Shown one piece after another: positions 34,468 to 43,941 of a stretch of DNA of 64,000 nucleotides (position 1 is its first letter; every line of letters starts with the position of its first letter). Below the pieces are notes generated by a model, which saw only the letters and a list, made by a program, of their open reading frames with translations, did no database searches and was not told the DNA's origin. Both the position numbers and the translations under genes were made by a program. The DNA comes from Rhizobium oryzicola (GTDB lineage: Bacteria; Pseudomonadota; Alphaproteobacteria; Rhizobiales; Rhizobiaceae). Location of the stretch: positions 124,001-188,000 of the forward strand of contig NZ_JAUKWQ010000006.1 of NCBI RefSeq assembly GCF_030504645.1. Reading direction: 5' to 3'.

Positions 34468-35277
34468 ATGCACGCCGATATCGTCGATCTCAGAGAATTT
34501 TATCATTCCCCTCTTGGCCATTTTGCCGAGCATTCCATTGCCATGGCGCTCTCCTCGCTCTGGGCGCGGCTGCCGGATGAGCGATTGGTGGGGCTGGGCT
34601 ATGCCGTTCCCTATCTGGACCGTTTCCGCACTGGCACGGAGCGCACCTTCGCCTTCATGCCAGCAGGGCAGGGGGCGGTGAACTGGCCGGTCGGGGAGCT
34701 GTCATCCACCGCGCTCGTCTTCGAGGAGGAGCTGCCACTGCCTGATTCCTCCGTGGATCGCGTGCTGATGGTGCATTCGCTGGAGTTTGCGGAAAATCCG
34801 CGTGAGACGCTGAAGGAGGTCTGGCGGGTGCTGGCGCCGGGTGGGCGCCTCGTCATCGTCGTGCCGAACCGTCGCGGTGTCTGGGCGCGCATGGAGCACA
34901 CGCCGTTCGGCTCCGGTCGACCCTACTCTCGCCGACAGTTGACGGCGCTTCTGCGTGAGAGCAATTTTACGCCGGCCGCGGCAGCGGAAGCGCTGTTTTT
35001 CCCGCCCTCCAAGATCAGGGCCATCCTGAAGCTCCGCCACGGGCTGGAGCGGATGGGTAGACGGCTATGGCCGGCCTTCTCCGGCGTTTTGGTGCTGGAG
35101 GCTCAGAAGCGGCTCTATCAAGGCCTGCCGGTTGCGGCGCGCGCTTCCCGCCGTGTCTTCGTGCCGGTGCTGGGTGCGCAAGGCGTTCCGACCGGGCGCG
35201 TTGCCAGCCGCGACACAAATGCCCGACTGCCAAGCAGGTCAGCCTTCGCACTCGACAAAAGCTGGCTTCGGGATTAA
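34468..35277 (+). CDS. Class I SAM-dependent methyltransferase
   Basis: This 269-residue protein has a methyltransferase-11-type core. The SAM-binding motif I region is LVGLGYAVPYLDRF, and the acidic motif lies in LPDSSVDRVLMVHSLEFAENP. RVLAPGGRLVIVVPNRRGVWARME is the typical post-III strand. The C-terminus (from about residue 200) is basic and Ala/Arg-rich. The substrate is unknown. The divergent pairing with gloB recurs in rhizobia as I remember. hisC starts 36 bases downstream. Confidence 0.82.
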   Translation: MHADIVDLREFYHSPLGHFAEHSIAMALSSLWARLPDERLVGLGYAVPYLDRFRTGTERTFAFMPAGQGAVNWPVGELSSTALVFEEELPLPDSSVDRVLMVHSLEFAENPRETLKEVWRVLAPGGRLVIVVPNRRGVWARMEHTPFGSGRPYSRRQLTALLRESNFTPAAAAEALFFPPSKIRAILKLRHGLERMGRRLWPAFSGVLVLEAQKRLYQGLPVAARASRRVFVPVLGAQGVPTGRVASRDTNARLPSRSAFALDKSWLRD

Positions 35278-35313
35278 TGCCTTGACGTCATTCTTTTCGA
35301 AGGTTTTGCATCC

Positions 35314-36420
35314 ATGGATAGCGCCCAGCTGAAGCCCGTTCCCCGTCCCGGTATCATGGATATCGCCGCTTACGTGCCGGGCAAGGAACATGCGCCGGGT
35401 GTGGCGCGGGTGTTCAAGCTGTCGTCCAACGAAACGCCGCTTGGCGCGAGCCCGAAGGCGCTGGATGCCTTCCGTCAGGCCGCCGGTCATCTCGAGCTCT
35501 ATCCCGATGGTCAGGCGATCGAATTGCGCACGGCCATTGCCGAAACGCACCGCCTGAACATTGCCAACATTCTCTGCGGCAACGGTTCCGACGAGCTGCT
35601 CGGCCTGCTCTGCCATGTCTATCTCGGCGCAGGCGATGAGGCGATCATCACCGAACACGGCTTCCTCGTCTACAAGATCCAGATCATTGGCGCAGGTGCG
35701 ACGCCGGTCACGGTGAAGGAAAAGGATTGCCGCGTCGATGTGGACGCGATCCTGGCTGCCGTCACGCCGAAGACCAAGATGGTCTTCATTGCCAATCCCG
35801 GCAACCCGACCGGCACCTATGTACCGGCCGCCGAAGTCCGCCGTCTGCACGCCGGTCTGCCGAAGAATGTCATTCTGGTGCTGGACGCGGCCTATGCGGA
35901 ATATGTGCGCCAGAACGATTACGAGTCCGGTATCGAGCTCATCTCCTCGGCGCAGAATGTCGTCATGACCCGCACCTTCTCGAAGGTCTACGGTCTGGCA
36001 GCCGTGCGTATCGGCTGGATCTATGGTCCTGCGGATATTCTGGATGCGCTGAACCGCGTGCGTGGCCCCTTCAATCTCAATGCGCCTGCAATTTCCGCAG
36101 GGGCCGCGGCCATTCGCGACCAGGCGTTCATTGGCAAGGCCCTCGAACACAACACGCTGTGGCTGGACAAGTTGACCCACGCCTTCGAAGGTTTTGGCCT
36201 GAAGGTCACGCCGTCGGTCACCAACTTCCTGCTGATCCATTTCCCTGATGTGGATGGCAAGCGTGCGCCCGAGGCCGACGAGTTCCTGACGAGCCGCGGC
36301 TACATTCTGCGCGCGGTCAAGGGCTATGGTTTCCCGAATGCGCTGCGCATGACGGTTGGCTCGGAAGAGGCCAATCGCGGCGTGATCGAAGCTCTCGGCG
36401 AGTTTATGAGCAAGGTATGA
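35314..36420 (+). CDS. hisC: Histidinol-phosphate aminotransferase
   Basis: This 368-residue class II PLP aminotransferase acts in histidine synthesis and often also on aromatic amino acids. [16 protein letters not shown] is the family N-terminus. [11 protein letters not shown] and DAAYAEYV lie mid-protein. The Schiff-base lysine is in [17 protein letters not shown]. Pairing with tyrC in an overlapping ATGA operon suggests it serves as the aromatic aminotransferase as well, as known for hisH/hisC paralogues, but that is inference. Confidence 0.93.
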   Translation: MDSAQLKPVPRPGIMDIAAYVPGKEHAPGVARVFKLSSNETPLGASPKALDAFRQAAGHLELYPDGQAIELRTAIAETHRLNIANILCGNGSDELLGLLCHVYLGAGDEAIITEHGFLVYKIQIIGAGATPVTVKEKDCRVDVDAILAAVTPKTKMVFIANPGNPTGTYVPAAEVRRLHAGLPKNVILVLDAAYAEYVRQNDYESGIELISSAQNVVMTRTFSKVYGLAAVRIGWIYGPADILDALNRVRGPFNLNAPAISAGAAAIRDQAFIGKALEHNTLWLDKLTHAFEGFGLKVTPSVTNFLLIHFPDVDGKRAPEADEFLTSRGYILRAVKGYGFPNALRMTVGSEEANRGVIEALGEFMSKV

Positions 36421-37343
36421 CCGTTCTTTTTGATAGAATCGCGCTGATCGGCATCGGCCTGATCGGCTCGTCGATTGCGCGCGACATTCGTGAAAGCGGT
36501 CTCGCGAAGGAAGTCGTGATTTCCACCCGCAGCGAAGCGACGCTGAAGCGCGCCGAGGAACTGAAGCTCGGGGACCGCTACACGGTCTCCGCGGCTGAGG
36601 CGGTCAAGGATGCCGATCTCGTTATTGTTTCGGTACCGGTCGGTTCCTCCGGGCTGGTGGCGGAGCAGATCGCGCCGCACCTGAAGCCAGGTGCCATTCT
36701 CACCGATGTGGGCTCCACCAAGGCCTCCGTGATTGCCCAGATGGCGCCGCACGTGCCTGAGGGCGTGCATTTCATTCCGGGTCACCCGCTGGCGGGTACG
36801 GAAAAGTCCGGCCCCGATGCGGGCTTTGCCGGTCTCTTCAAGGGGCGCTGGTGCATCTTTACGCCGCTGCCGGATACCGATCCGGATGCGCTCGCAAAGC
36901 TGCGCGACTTCTGGAGCGCGCTTGGCTCGCGTATTGATGAGATGGACCCGCTCCATCACGACAAGGTGCTGGCGATCGTCTCGCACCTGCCACATATCAT
37001 CGCCTACAACATCGTCGGTACGGCCGATGACCTGGAAGCGGTGACGGAATCGGAAGTCATCAAATATTCCGCCTCCGGTTTCCGCGACTTTACCCGTCTC
37101 GCGGCCTCCGATCCCACCATGTGGCGGGATGTCTGCCTGCACAACAAGGATGCGATCCTGGAAATGCTGGCGCGCTTTTCGGAGGATCTGGCCTCCCTGC
37201 AGCGGTCTATCCGTTGGGGCGAGGGCGACAAGCTGTTCGAGCTGTTCTCGCGCACCCGCACTATTCGCCGCTCCATCGTGGAAGCAGGCCAGGACGTGGA
37301 TGCGCCGGACTTCGGCCGTCACGCACTCGATCCGAAGGCTTGA
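36417..37343 (+). CDS. tyrC: Prephenate/arogenate dehydrogenase
   Basis: This 308-residue NAD(P)-dependent enzyme acts in tyrosine synthesis. The Rossmann motif [14 protein letters not shown] is at residues 10-23. [14 protein letters not shown] is the substrate-binding signature. The central His is in [20 protein letters not shown]. There is no fused chorismate mutase. It overlaps hisC by four bases. The downstream gap holds a RIME-like repeat, which may also end the transcript. Confidence 0.93.
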   Translation: MTVLFDRIALIGIGLIGSSIARDIRESGLAKEVVISTRSEATLKRAEELKLGDRYTVSAAEAVKDADLVIVSVPVGSSGLVAEQIAPHLKPGAILTDVGSTKASVIAQMAPHVPEGVHFIPGHPLAGTEKSGPDAGFAGLFKGRWCIFTPLPDTDPDALAKLRDFWSALGSRIDEMDPLHHDKVLAIVSHLPHIIAYNIVGTADDLEAVTESEVIKYSASGFRDFTRLAASDPTMWRDVCLHNKDAILEMLARFSEDLASLQRSIRWGEGDKLFELFSRTRTIRRSIVEAGQDVDAPDFGRHALDPKA

Positions 37344-37362
37344 TTTTAGCAAGAGTGGGGGT

Positions 37363-37503
37363 TTCTGAAGCCCCCTCTGGCCTGCCGGCCATCTCCCCCA
37401 CAAGGGGGGAGAAGACTCGCTGTCCATGCTGAGCCTACTTTTAGGCAGCGAAATTGCGGCGGCTAAAGCCCCTCCCACCTGTGGGGAGGGGTTGGGGAGG
37501 GGC
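37363..37503. repeat. RIME-like rhizobial intergenic palindromic element
   Basis: The gap between tyrC and the DUF2125 gene contains two GC-rich palindromes. The first (about 37370-37411) includes GGCCTGCCGGCC and CTCCCCCACAAGGGGGGAG. The second (about 37469-37503) has CCCCTCCCACCTGTGGGGAGGGG. This two-palindrome layout matches the Rhizobium intergenic mosaic elements (RIME) that are scattered through rhizobial genomes. It is non-coding and lies between convergent genes. Confidence 0.8.
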
Positions 37504-37539
37504 ATTCTTTCCACTCTAAATCGGCTTTGAAGTTTGTCT

Positions 37540-38547
37540 TCAGATCGGCGGGATCTGACCGAGCGGGATGAAGCCGCCTGCCATGATCTTGCCGCGGTTG
37601 ACGACGATATCAAGCGTTGCCCGGTCGCCGCCGCCGGTCAGCGCGGAGAGCATCTTGGCAGCAGTGTCGATGGTGGAGGCCACCTGCGGCATCGCCGCCT
37701 TTAACTGCTTGCGCCAGGCATCAATCTTTTCCACCTGCACCTTCAGCTTGCCCGAAATGCGTCCCTGATCGTCGATCGAGACAGGACCCGTTACGCTGAC
37801 GACCTGACCATTGCCGAGGTCGAGCGAGATGCGGCGGATTTCACCTTGCGAATTGTAATATCCGGTGCCGCTTTCGTCCCGGCCTTCGAGCAGGCCCGCC
37901 TTACCCGCCAGCGTCACATCCGCAGAGGCGGTGAACTTCGGCATGAGTTGCGGTAGGCCTTTCGCGGCCAGGTCCGTATCCTGAAGGGTGACGGCTGCAT
38001 CGAGATCGGCACCATTCTGGCGCATATGCGCCTCGGTGTGGGCGACCTTCAGATCGAAGGTCTGGCCGGTCTGAGAAGATACGATGGTCGAGGCAAGACC
38101 TTCGATGACCGTCGACGTTCGCTCCACGCCGCCCAGTTTGGCGATCAAACTGGATTGCAGGCTCGCCCATTGTGAGGAGACACTCAGGCCATGGGTGGTG
38201 CGGGTTTCCGCCGGCCCATCCAGCTCCCAGACGATATGGTTTGGCTGGTAAATCTGGGCAGCCGAACGCAAGGGGCCGAAGCTGGCGGCAATGCCGTTCC
38301 TGCTGTCATCCACGGAGATCTTGGAGCAGAAGAGCCCGATCCGGAACGGGTAACCGCGATATTCGGCATCCGTGCATTCCGCAGCCATGCCCCGAGCCTG
38401 CTGGGCACCCAGGGCTGCCAGCGTCTTTTCCTTGAGAGCCGAGGCGGCATAGAACCAGCCACCGGTATAGACTGCAATGACAAGCACAATGGCCGCGGCC
38501 AGGGCCCAAACTTTTCCACTCACGCCGCTTCGGCTTGACGCTGCCAT
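37540..38547 (-). CDS. DUF2125-family membrane-anchored protein
   Basis: This 335-residue protein has one N-terminal membrane helix (about residues 11-34, VWALAAAIVLVIAVYTGGWFYA) and a large periplasmic beta-rich region. It belongs to DUF2125, found almost only in alphaproteobacteria and related in fold to AsmA/LptC-like lipid-binding proteins; that last comparison is tentative. AAECTDAEYRGYPFRIGLFCSKI is a recognisable segment with two Cys. The ATG at 38547 follows GGAGA; a TTG 12 bases earlier is less likely. It is divergent from the chaC-like gene. Confidence 0.82.
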   Translation of the reverse strand: MAASSRSGVSGKVWALAAAIVLVIAVYTGGWFYAASALKEKTLAALGAQQARGMAAECTDAEYRGYPFRIGLFCSKISVDDSRNGIAASFGPLRSAAQIYQPNHIVWELDGPAETRTTHGLSVSSQWASLQSSLIAKLGGVERTSTVIEGLASTIVSSQTGQTFDLKVAHTEAHMRQNGADLDAAVTLQDTDLAAKGLPQLMPKFTASADVTLAGKAGLLEGRDESGTGYYNSQGEIRRISLDLGNGQVVSVTGPVSIDDQGRISGKLKVQVEKIDAWRKQLKAAMPQVASTIDTAAKMLSALTGGGDRATLDIVVNRGKIMAGGFIPLGQIPPI

Positions 38548-38593
38548 GATGTTCTCCAATGGTGCATGTGTTGTGAGTGATTTGGCGTGGGAT

Positions 38594-39133
38594 ATGGACG
38601 AATTTTGGGTGTTTGGCTACGGGTCCCTGATGTGGAACCCCGGTTTTGAGTTTCTGGGCAAAACAAGCGGCCGTGCGTTCGGCTATCGGCGTGCGCTCTG
38701 TATCCGCTCTTTCGTTCATCGTGGCACGCCGGAACATCCCGGCCTTGTGATGGGGCTTGATCGCGGCGGCTCCTGCAAGGGCATGGCCTTTCAGGTGGCC
38801 AATCACAACAAGGACGAGGTGGTGGATTACCTGCGCAAGCGCGAACTGGTCACCAACGTCTATCTGGAGCGCTATCTCCCGGTTCTTCTGGCGGACGGTC
38901 GCCAGGTGCGGGCGCTGAGCTATGTGGTTGATTGCAGCCATCAGCAATATGCCGGCGCGCTCGATATCGAGGATGCCGCCCGCATCGTGCATTCCTCCGT
39001 CGGGCAGTCCGGCCCCAATGATCAATATGTGCTGAACACCGTGGAGCTTTTGAAATCCATGGGCATTCGTGACGCCTGGCTGGAAGGTGTTGCGCAGCGC
39101 GTCGATAAATTGAAAGCTCAGGCGGTCGCCTGA
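38594..39133 (+). CDS. chaC: ChaC-like gamma-glutamylcyclotransferase
   Basis: This 179-residue cytosolic enzyme cleaves glutathione to 5-oxoproline and Cys-Gly. The fold signature FGYGSLMWNPGF is at residues 5-16, with GYRRALCIRSFVHRGTPEHPGLVMGLDRGG next. The catalytic Glu is probably in VYLERYLPV. In-frame starts exist upstream (38549, 38570), but the family N-terminus fits 38594. The 3' end overlaps plsC by 16 bases, convergently. It was probably acquired into this spot long ago, as codon use is ordinary. Confidence 0.88.
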   Translation: MDEFWVFGYGSLMWNPGFEFLGKTSGRAFGYRRALCIRSFVHRGTPEHPGLVMGLDRGGSCKGMAFQVANHNKDEVVDYLRKRELVTNVYLERYLPVLLADGRQVRALSYVVDCSHQQYAGALDIEDAARIVHSSVGQSGPNDQYVLNTVELLKSMGIRDAWLEGVAQRVDKLKAQAVA

Positions 39134-39933
39134 ACCGCTTCCTTGCCCGCCTTTAATTCCGCGATCCGCTTGGCCGCAATGGGAGGCACTGGCAGATTCG
39201 GGTTTGCCTCGATGGTTTCCAGCAACAACCTGTCGCTTTCCCTTTCGGTTGTTTCCACAAGCTGGTTGAAGAATTCGTCCGGGTCGAGGCCTGGCTGAAT
39301 AGCGGGCAGGATGCGCACCTTGAAGTGGCCGGGATAGCGCATGGTGCTGCGGCGCGGCCAGAACAGGCCGGGATGCATGACGATTGGCACGACAGGAACC
39401 TGGGTGTCGCGATAGATGCGGGCAATGCCGTAGCGATAATGTGGTTCTGCGCCCGGCGGGCGGCGGGTGCCTTCCGGATAGATAATCAGCTGGCGGCCCT
39501 TGTCCATCTCGATCTTGGTGCGGCGCATGACCTCCACCATGACCTTGCCGCGCGCACCGCGATCAACCGGGATCATACGCTGCTTCATGACGTACCAGCC
39601 AAACAGCGGAATCCAGGTCAATTCGCGCTTCAGGATGTAGACCGGATCGTCCATCCAGGGCAGCAGTGCATAGGTATCCCAGAAGGACTGGTGCTTTGGT
39701 GCGAAGATGCAGCCGGTCTTCGGGATGTTCTCCAGGCCCTCGATCTCGAAGGTCGTCCCGACGATCTTTTCCATCAGCCAATGGTTGGAACGCGCCCAGC
39801 GCTTGGGAATGTTGAATGCCTTCTTGCGCGGCAGCAGGAAATAGATCGGCGTCAACAGGATCATGCGTATGATCAGGTTGGCATAGAAGGCCGTGTTGAA
39901 AAGGGTAGAGCGCAGAGCAAGCATCAACTTCAT
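39118..39933 (-). CDS. plsC: 1-acyl-sn-glycerol-3-phosphate acyltransferase
   Basis: This 271-residue membrane enzyme adds the second acyl chain to lysophosphatidic acid. The N-terminal membrane segment is at about residues 15-35. Catalytic HxxxxD is in KHQSFWDTYAL near residue 78. The binding motif IYPEGTRRPPG is near residue 150. It is last in the minus-strand run ftsE-ftsX-ydcF-plsC. That order recurs in rhizobia, but the functional tie to cell division is not proven. Confidence 0.9.
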   Translation of the reverse strand: MKLMLALRSTLFNTAFYANLIIRMILLTPIYFLLPRKKAFNIPKRWARSNHWLMEKIVGTTFEIEGLENIPKTGCIFAPKHQSFWDTYALLPWMDDPVYILKRELTWIPLFGWYVMKQRMIPVDRGARGKVMVEVMRRTKIEMDKGRQLIIYPEGTRRPPGAEPHYRYGIARIYRDTQVPVVPIVMHPGLFWPRRSTMRYPGHFKVRILPAIQPGLDPDEFFNQLVETTERESDRLLLETIEANPNLPVPPIAAKRIAELKAGKEAVQATA

Positions 39934-39993
39934 TCCGTCGGAAGGATACGCGCGTTCCTACACGAGCCTCCGCCCAAACGGAAGTCAGGGGCG

Positions 39994-40731
39994 CTACTTG
40001 CGGGGTGTCGAATAGGTTTTATCGCCCGGTTCTTCCGTGCGCAGACCGTTGCCTTGGGTCAGGCCGAAGATGGCGCGGAACTTGGCCATGACCATTTTTC
40101 CATATTCGGCCAGCATGATCCGCAGAACATCCGGTTCCGTGAACCAGGCTCGCCGCGTCAGATCCGAATTGATCACGGGATAGGGAATGAATTCCGTCAC
40201 CTGATCCAGGCGCCGCAACTCCAGCAGGCTGCGCGGCATGTGGTAATTATTGGTGACGACAAGGACGGACTTGTAATCGTGATCATGGATCCAGCGGGTG
40301 ATCTCATTGGCATTGCCGATCGTGTCGATCGCCTCGTAGCCAATATCGACACAGCAGGCGAACAGATCGCGGGAACCTTGTGTGCTTCTTCGGATCTGTC
40401 CGGGCGAGGCGGACGGGTGTGCACCTGAGATCAGCAGCCGTTTACCGGCGCCGTCCCTCAACAGGCCGAGTGCCTGATCGATCCGCTGGTAACCGCCTGT
40501 CAGCACCACGATGGCATCTGCTTTGACGCCGTCAGGCGCTTTCAACGAGGTCACCTTGTCGGCAAACCAGAGAAAGCCGCCAAAGGTGCAGGCGAGACCG
40601 ACAAGAACGAGAATGCCGAGGTAACGAAGCACCCGTCGAAGCGGGGCTTTACGGGATAGCCAGCTGCTACGGCGGGAGCGGGGCGCCCGCGGCTGCTCGT
40701 CATTGCTGGTCTGTCCCAGAGTCATGCTCAT
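39994..40731 (-). CDS. YdcF/ElyC-family DUF218 membrane protein
   Basis: This 245-residue protein has one membrane helix (about residues 36-57) and a periplasmic or cytoplasmic DUF218 domain. The domain shows ADAIVVLTGGYQRIDQALGLLRDGAGKRLLISGAH and VLVVTNNYHMPRSLLELRRL. E. coli relatives (ElyC, SanA, YdcF) act in envelope integrity and lipid-carrier use. The basic N-terminus (RSRRSSWLSRKAPLRR) suggests the tail is inside the cell. It lies 39 bases downstream of ftsX on the same strand. Confidence 0.85.
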   Translation of the reverse strand: MSMTLGQTSNDEQPRAPRSRRSSWLSRKAPLRRVLRYLGILVLVGLACTFGGFLWFADKVTSLKAPDGVKADAIVVLTGGYQRIDQALGLLRDGAGKRLLISGAHPSASPGQIRRSTQGSRDLFACCVDIGYEAIDTIGNANEITRWIHDHDYKSVLVVTNNYHMPRSLLELRRLDQVTEFIPYPVINSDLTRRAWFTEPDVLRIMLAEYGKMVMAKFRAIFGLTQGNGLRTEEPGDKTYSTPRK

Positions 40732-40770
40732 GTCTTTAAATCTAAAAATGTCGCTGGACCAGAGGCGTTC

Positions 40771-41784
40771 TCAAGAACTCGGCAAGCCATCGGACCGTGC
40801 CGGGTCGGAGCGGATGAGGTCGATCTCATCGATCGTCCGCATCACGGTGAAGCGGGCGGTTAGCGTCGTCAGCAGAGCGATCACGATCATGGTGGCGAGA
40901 ATGCCGAGATAGCCGGTGAAGTCGATCGTGAAAGTGCCGAACAGTGCCGTCGCTTGGTCGCTTTCCGGTGTTGCGATCGACCGGCTCTGCCAGAGACCGA
41001 GGCTCGCAAAGAGAAGCGCCGCCAAGGCGCCGCCGGCGGCAGAGCCTTTCAGGCTGATCTTCAGGAAGTGCTTCTGGAACTCCGTCGCAACGAAGGAGCC
41101 TTCCGCACCGACAAAATGCAGAACTTCTACGATGTGTCTGTTGCCGGATAGCGCGCCGCGTGTGGCGAAGATCACGGTCAGGATCATGGCGACAAACACC
41201 AGGATCATGATGCCGGTGCCGATCAGCACGGTGGTATGCGCCATGGAGACCAGACGATCCACCCAGGTGCGGTGATCATCCAGAAAGGCCTGCGGAATTT
41301 CCGCATGCAGCAGGTCGCGCATGGCGCGGAAATCCGGCGGGTTGCGCTCATCGATGGTGATGATCACGAGGCGCGGCACCGGCAGTTCCTTGAGATCCAA
41401 CCCCGCACCCAGCCAAGGCTCCAACAGGCGCGCCGTCGCCTTGTCATCCATGATCGTACCTTGCTTGGTGCCGACGAAGGTTAGCGCCAGGTCGCGCGCC
41501 TTCTTCAGCGTCGCCTCCATGTCGAGCCCTTCCTGCGGCTTGATCTGGATCGTCACCTCGCGAGAAATCTGGCTTTCCCAACTGGAGGCCGTCGCTCGAA
41601 CCATGCTCACGGCGCCGAGCGTCAGGCAGGCAAGGAAGGACATGATGGCGATCACCACCATCAGCGCGTTGCCCTGAATGTTTGAAGGCGGCAGGATCGG
41701 ACCCGTTGGACGCACGCGCATTTCCGCCCGTTTTGGCTGGGCTTGCGGGTTGGAGGCAGGGCGCATGCGGCTGATCTCATTCAT
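40771..41784 (-). CDS. ftsX: Cell division protein FtsX
   Basis: This 337-residue permease-like partner of FtsE transmits ATP-driven signals across the inner membrane to control peptidoglycan hydrolases at the septum. Four membrane segments are visible (about residues 38-60, 195-220, 245-265 and 295-318), with a periplasmic domain between the first two. The N-terminus (residues 1-35) is Pro/Arg-rich. Its start overlaps the ftsE end by eight bases, so the two are coupled. Confidence 0.93.
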   Translation of the reverse strand: MNEISRMRPASNPQAQPKRAEMRVRPTGPILPPSNIQGNALMVVIAIMSFLACLTLGAVSMVRATASSWESQISREVTIQIKPQEGLDMEATLKKARDLALTFVGTKQGTIMDDKATARLLEPWLGAGLDLKELPVPRLVIITIDERNPPDFRAMRDLLHAEIPQAFLDDHRTWVDRLVSMAHTTVLIGTGIMILVFVAMILTVIFATRGALSGNRHIVEVLHFVGAEGSFVATEFQKHFLKISLKGSAAGGALAALLFASLGLWQSRSIATPESDQATALFGTFTIDFTGYLGILATMIVIALLTTLTARFTVMRTIDEIDLIRSDPARSDGLPSS

Positions 41785-42496
41785 AGATGTCGAGCCGCCC
41801 TTCGGTCAGAATCATGCGGCGCGCATCGATCTGATCCATCAGCGCCAGATCGTGTGTCGCGATGACGACGGCAGTGCCGAGCCGGTTCAGCTCCAGAAAG
41901 AGATTGAGCAAGCGGCGTGCCATGGGTGGATCGACGTTACCGGTCGGCTCGTCCGCCAGCAGGATTTCCGGCTGGTCCATCAGGGCGCGGGCAATCGCCA
42001 CGCGTTGCTTTTCGCCACCTGAAAGGACAGGCGGCAGAACATTGATGCGCTCGCCGAGGCCGACCCATTTCAGAAGTTCGATCACGTCCTTCTGGTAGGT
42101 CGATTCTTCCTTGCCGCGGACGCGGAGCGGCAGAGCCACATTCTCATAGGTCGTGAGGTGTTCCAGCAGGCGAAAATCCTGAAAGACAATCCCGACGCGC
42201 CGGCGCAGCATCGGCAGTTCGTTGCGCGGGATCTGCGAGAGATCGCGACCGAACATGGTGATGAGCCCGCGCGTCGGTTGGAGTGACATGAACAACAGGC
42301 GCAGCAGCGTCGTCTTGCCGGCGCCGGACGGGCCGGTCAGGAACTGAAAGGAGCGCTTCGGAATATCGAACGTGACGTCCCGCAGAATTTCCGGGCCCAT
42401 TCCGTAGCGCAAACCGACATTTTCGAAATGGATCAAAGCGTCGTCCCGTCCAATAGAGCGGAATTCGGTCAGGTTGAACTCTGCTACAGGGGTCAC
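41777..42496 (-). CDS. ftsE: Cell division ATP-binding protein FtsE
   Basis: This 239-residue ABC ATPase has Walker A GPSGAGKTT, signature LSGGEKQRVAIARAL and Walker B ILLADEPTGNVD, followed by THDLALM. The start is GTG at 42496 and the protein carries about 20 extra N-terminal residues (VTPVAEFNLTEFRSIGRDD) relative to E. coli FtsE. It is divergent from a DUF3426-like membrane protein. The shared 170-base gap contains TTAACCAATTAA (42584-42595), a partial CtrA-like motif. Confidence 0.95.
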   Translation of the reverse strand: MTPVAEFNLTEFRSIGRDDALIHFENVGLRYGMGPEILRDVTFDIPKRSFQFLTGPSGAGKTTLLRLLFMSLQPTRGLITMFGRDLSQIPRNELPMLRRRVGIVFQDFRLLEHLTTYENVALPLRVRGKEESTYQKDVIELLKWVGLGERINVLPPVLSGGEKQRVAIARALMDQPEILLADEPTGNVDPPMARRLLNLFLELNRLGTAVVIATHDLALMDQIDARRMILTEGRLDIYE

Positions 42497-42666
42497 TCAA
42501 AGCTCGTCTTGGTAAACGGCAAGGGTTGACGGAACCTGAATCCCTCGCGGTAGAGCGCGGAAAAAGGGCCAATTTGCGAAGCATTAACCAATTAATTTTA
42601 CGACTGAGCGGGATTCGTTTCAATGCCTCACACGCGCCGCCGCGCAATTGAGGCGGGGAGAGCGCA

Positions 42667-43341
42667 ATGAACGCATTCCGCAGCCGTGCCAGTTCCGCCG
42701 TTGCCTATGACATCCTGCCGCCGGAGGAGCCACGTGTTCGGGCGCGCAAGGCAGTCCCTGAAGTTATCGATGTCGATTTCGTGACCGTCGATGAGCGGCA
42801 GCCGAAAGCGGCGACCCGTGCTTCCACCCGGCAAGCCTACGGCCATCTGTTTGACAGACCGGCTCCTCCCTCCAAGGTTCCCCTTTACAGCCGCCTCGCA
42901 TCAATGTTTCTGGATGGGGCAGAGCGTCGGCTGGCACGTCTTTCCGCCGATTCGTTTTCTGCTGTTGTCGCGCTGGTCTTTCTTCTGGTGTTCGGCTTTG
43001 CCGGCGGCTTTTCGATGTTTCTGCAGGACGGTCAGGCATCGGATGCACGCGGGCTGGATATCACGCATGTCAGCCTGACCCCGCAGGATGCTGACGGTAT
43101 GAAGGTTCTTCTGATCAACGGTATCGTCGAAAATCGTGGGTCCACAGGCCTGAGCGTTCCACCCATCAAGGCGGATATTCTGGTAGGCGGACAGGTCGTC
43201 GCCTCGACGCTGATTGATCCGCCAGCGATGCAGATGCCGAAGGCACAGAGCCGCGGCTTTTCGGCTCGCGTACCGCACCCGGGTGGAAAAGCCCCGGAAC
43301 TCAGGCTTTCCTTTGCAGAGGCGGGTGCCTCGCGCTCCTGA
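42667..43341 (+). CDS. DUF3426-like single-pass membrane protein without zinc ribbon
   Basis: This 224-residue protein has a long charged cytoplasmic N-terminus, one membrane helix at about residues 97-120 (SAVVALVFLLVFGFAGGFSMF) and an extracytoplasmic beta-rich domain. The segment GMKVLLINGIVENRGSTGLSVPPIKADIL matches the pattern of DUF3426 domains. In most alphaproteobacteria these follow an MJ0042-type zinc ribbon; here there is no Cys cluster. Function unknown. It is divergent from ftsE and upstream of hpt. Confidence 0.7.
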   Translation: MNAFRSRASSAVAYDILPPEEPRVRARKAVPEVIDVDFVTVDERQPKAATRASTRQAYGHLFDRPAPPSKVPLYSRLASMFLDGAERRLARLSADSFSAVVALVFLLVFGFAGGFSMFLQDGQASDARGLDITHVSLTPQDADGMKVLLINGIVENRGSTGLSVPPIKADILVGGQVVASTLIDPPAMQMPKAQSRGFSARVPHPGGKAPELRLSFAEAGASRS

Positions 43342-43381
43342 TTGTGCTATCGCGGATCTTTGACTGATCCCGGAGTAGCCT

Positions 43382-43924
43382 ATGCCTATCGTTCGCGGCA
43401 AGAACATTGAGCCGCTTTTTACCGCCGAGCAGATCGCCGAACGCAATCGAACCCTCGCGCAACAGATATCGAGTGGTCCGACCAAGGATCTATTGGTCAT
43501 CGCCGTCTTGAAGGGCTCCTTCATCTTTGCGGCCGACCTGTTGCGCGCGCTTCACGAAACCGGCCTTGCGCCGGAAGTGGAGTTCATCACGCTTTCCAGC
43601 TACGGCACGGGAACGGTCTCGCAGGGTGTGCGTATCGTCAAGGACATCGATTCCGATGTGAAGGATCGCGATGTTCTCCTCATCGACGATATCCTTGAGT
43701 CCGGTCGTACGCTGAAGTTCGCCAAGGAACTTCTCTATGAGCGCGGCGCACGCAACGTCACTCTGGCCGTTCTCCTGGACAAGCGCGTGAAGCGTAAGGA
43801 AAGCCTGGAAGCGGATTATGTCGGCTTCGAGTGCCCCGATTACTTCGTCGTGGGCTATGGCATGGATGTGGCCTATGCCTTCCGTGAACTGCCCTTTGTC
43901 GGCGTGGTCACGGGCGACGCCTGA
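43382..43924 (+). CDS. hpt: Hypoxanthine phosphoribosyltransferase
   Basis: This 180-residue cytosolic enzyme salvages hypoxanthine (and guanine) to nucleotides with PRPP. The PRPP-binding motif DVLLIDDILESGRTL lies near residue 100. Early motifs are VIAVLKGSFIFAADLLRAL and EFITLSSYG. Length is typical of the short bacterial form. It is 40 bases downstream of the DUF3426-like gene. The following cpdR gene has its own leader. Confidence 0.93.
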   Translation: MPIVRGKNIEPLFTAEQIAERNRTLAQQISSGPTKDLLVIAVLKGSFIFAADLLRALHETGLAPEVEFITLSSYGTGTVSQGVRIVKDIDSDVKDRDVLLIDDILESGRTLKFAKELLYERGARNVTLAVLLDKRVKRKESLEADYVGFECPDYFVVGYGMDVAYAFRELPFVGVVTGDA

Positions 43925-43941
43925 CGGACGTGCCGAAGTGA

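Noticed and set aside
42584..42595. Full CtrA site TTAA-N7-TTAA near ftsE
   Set aside because: The spacing between the two TTAA boxes is four bases, not seven.
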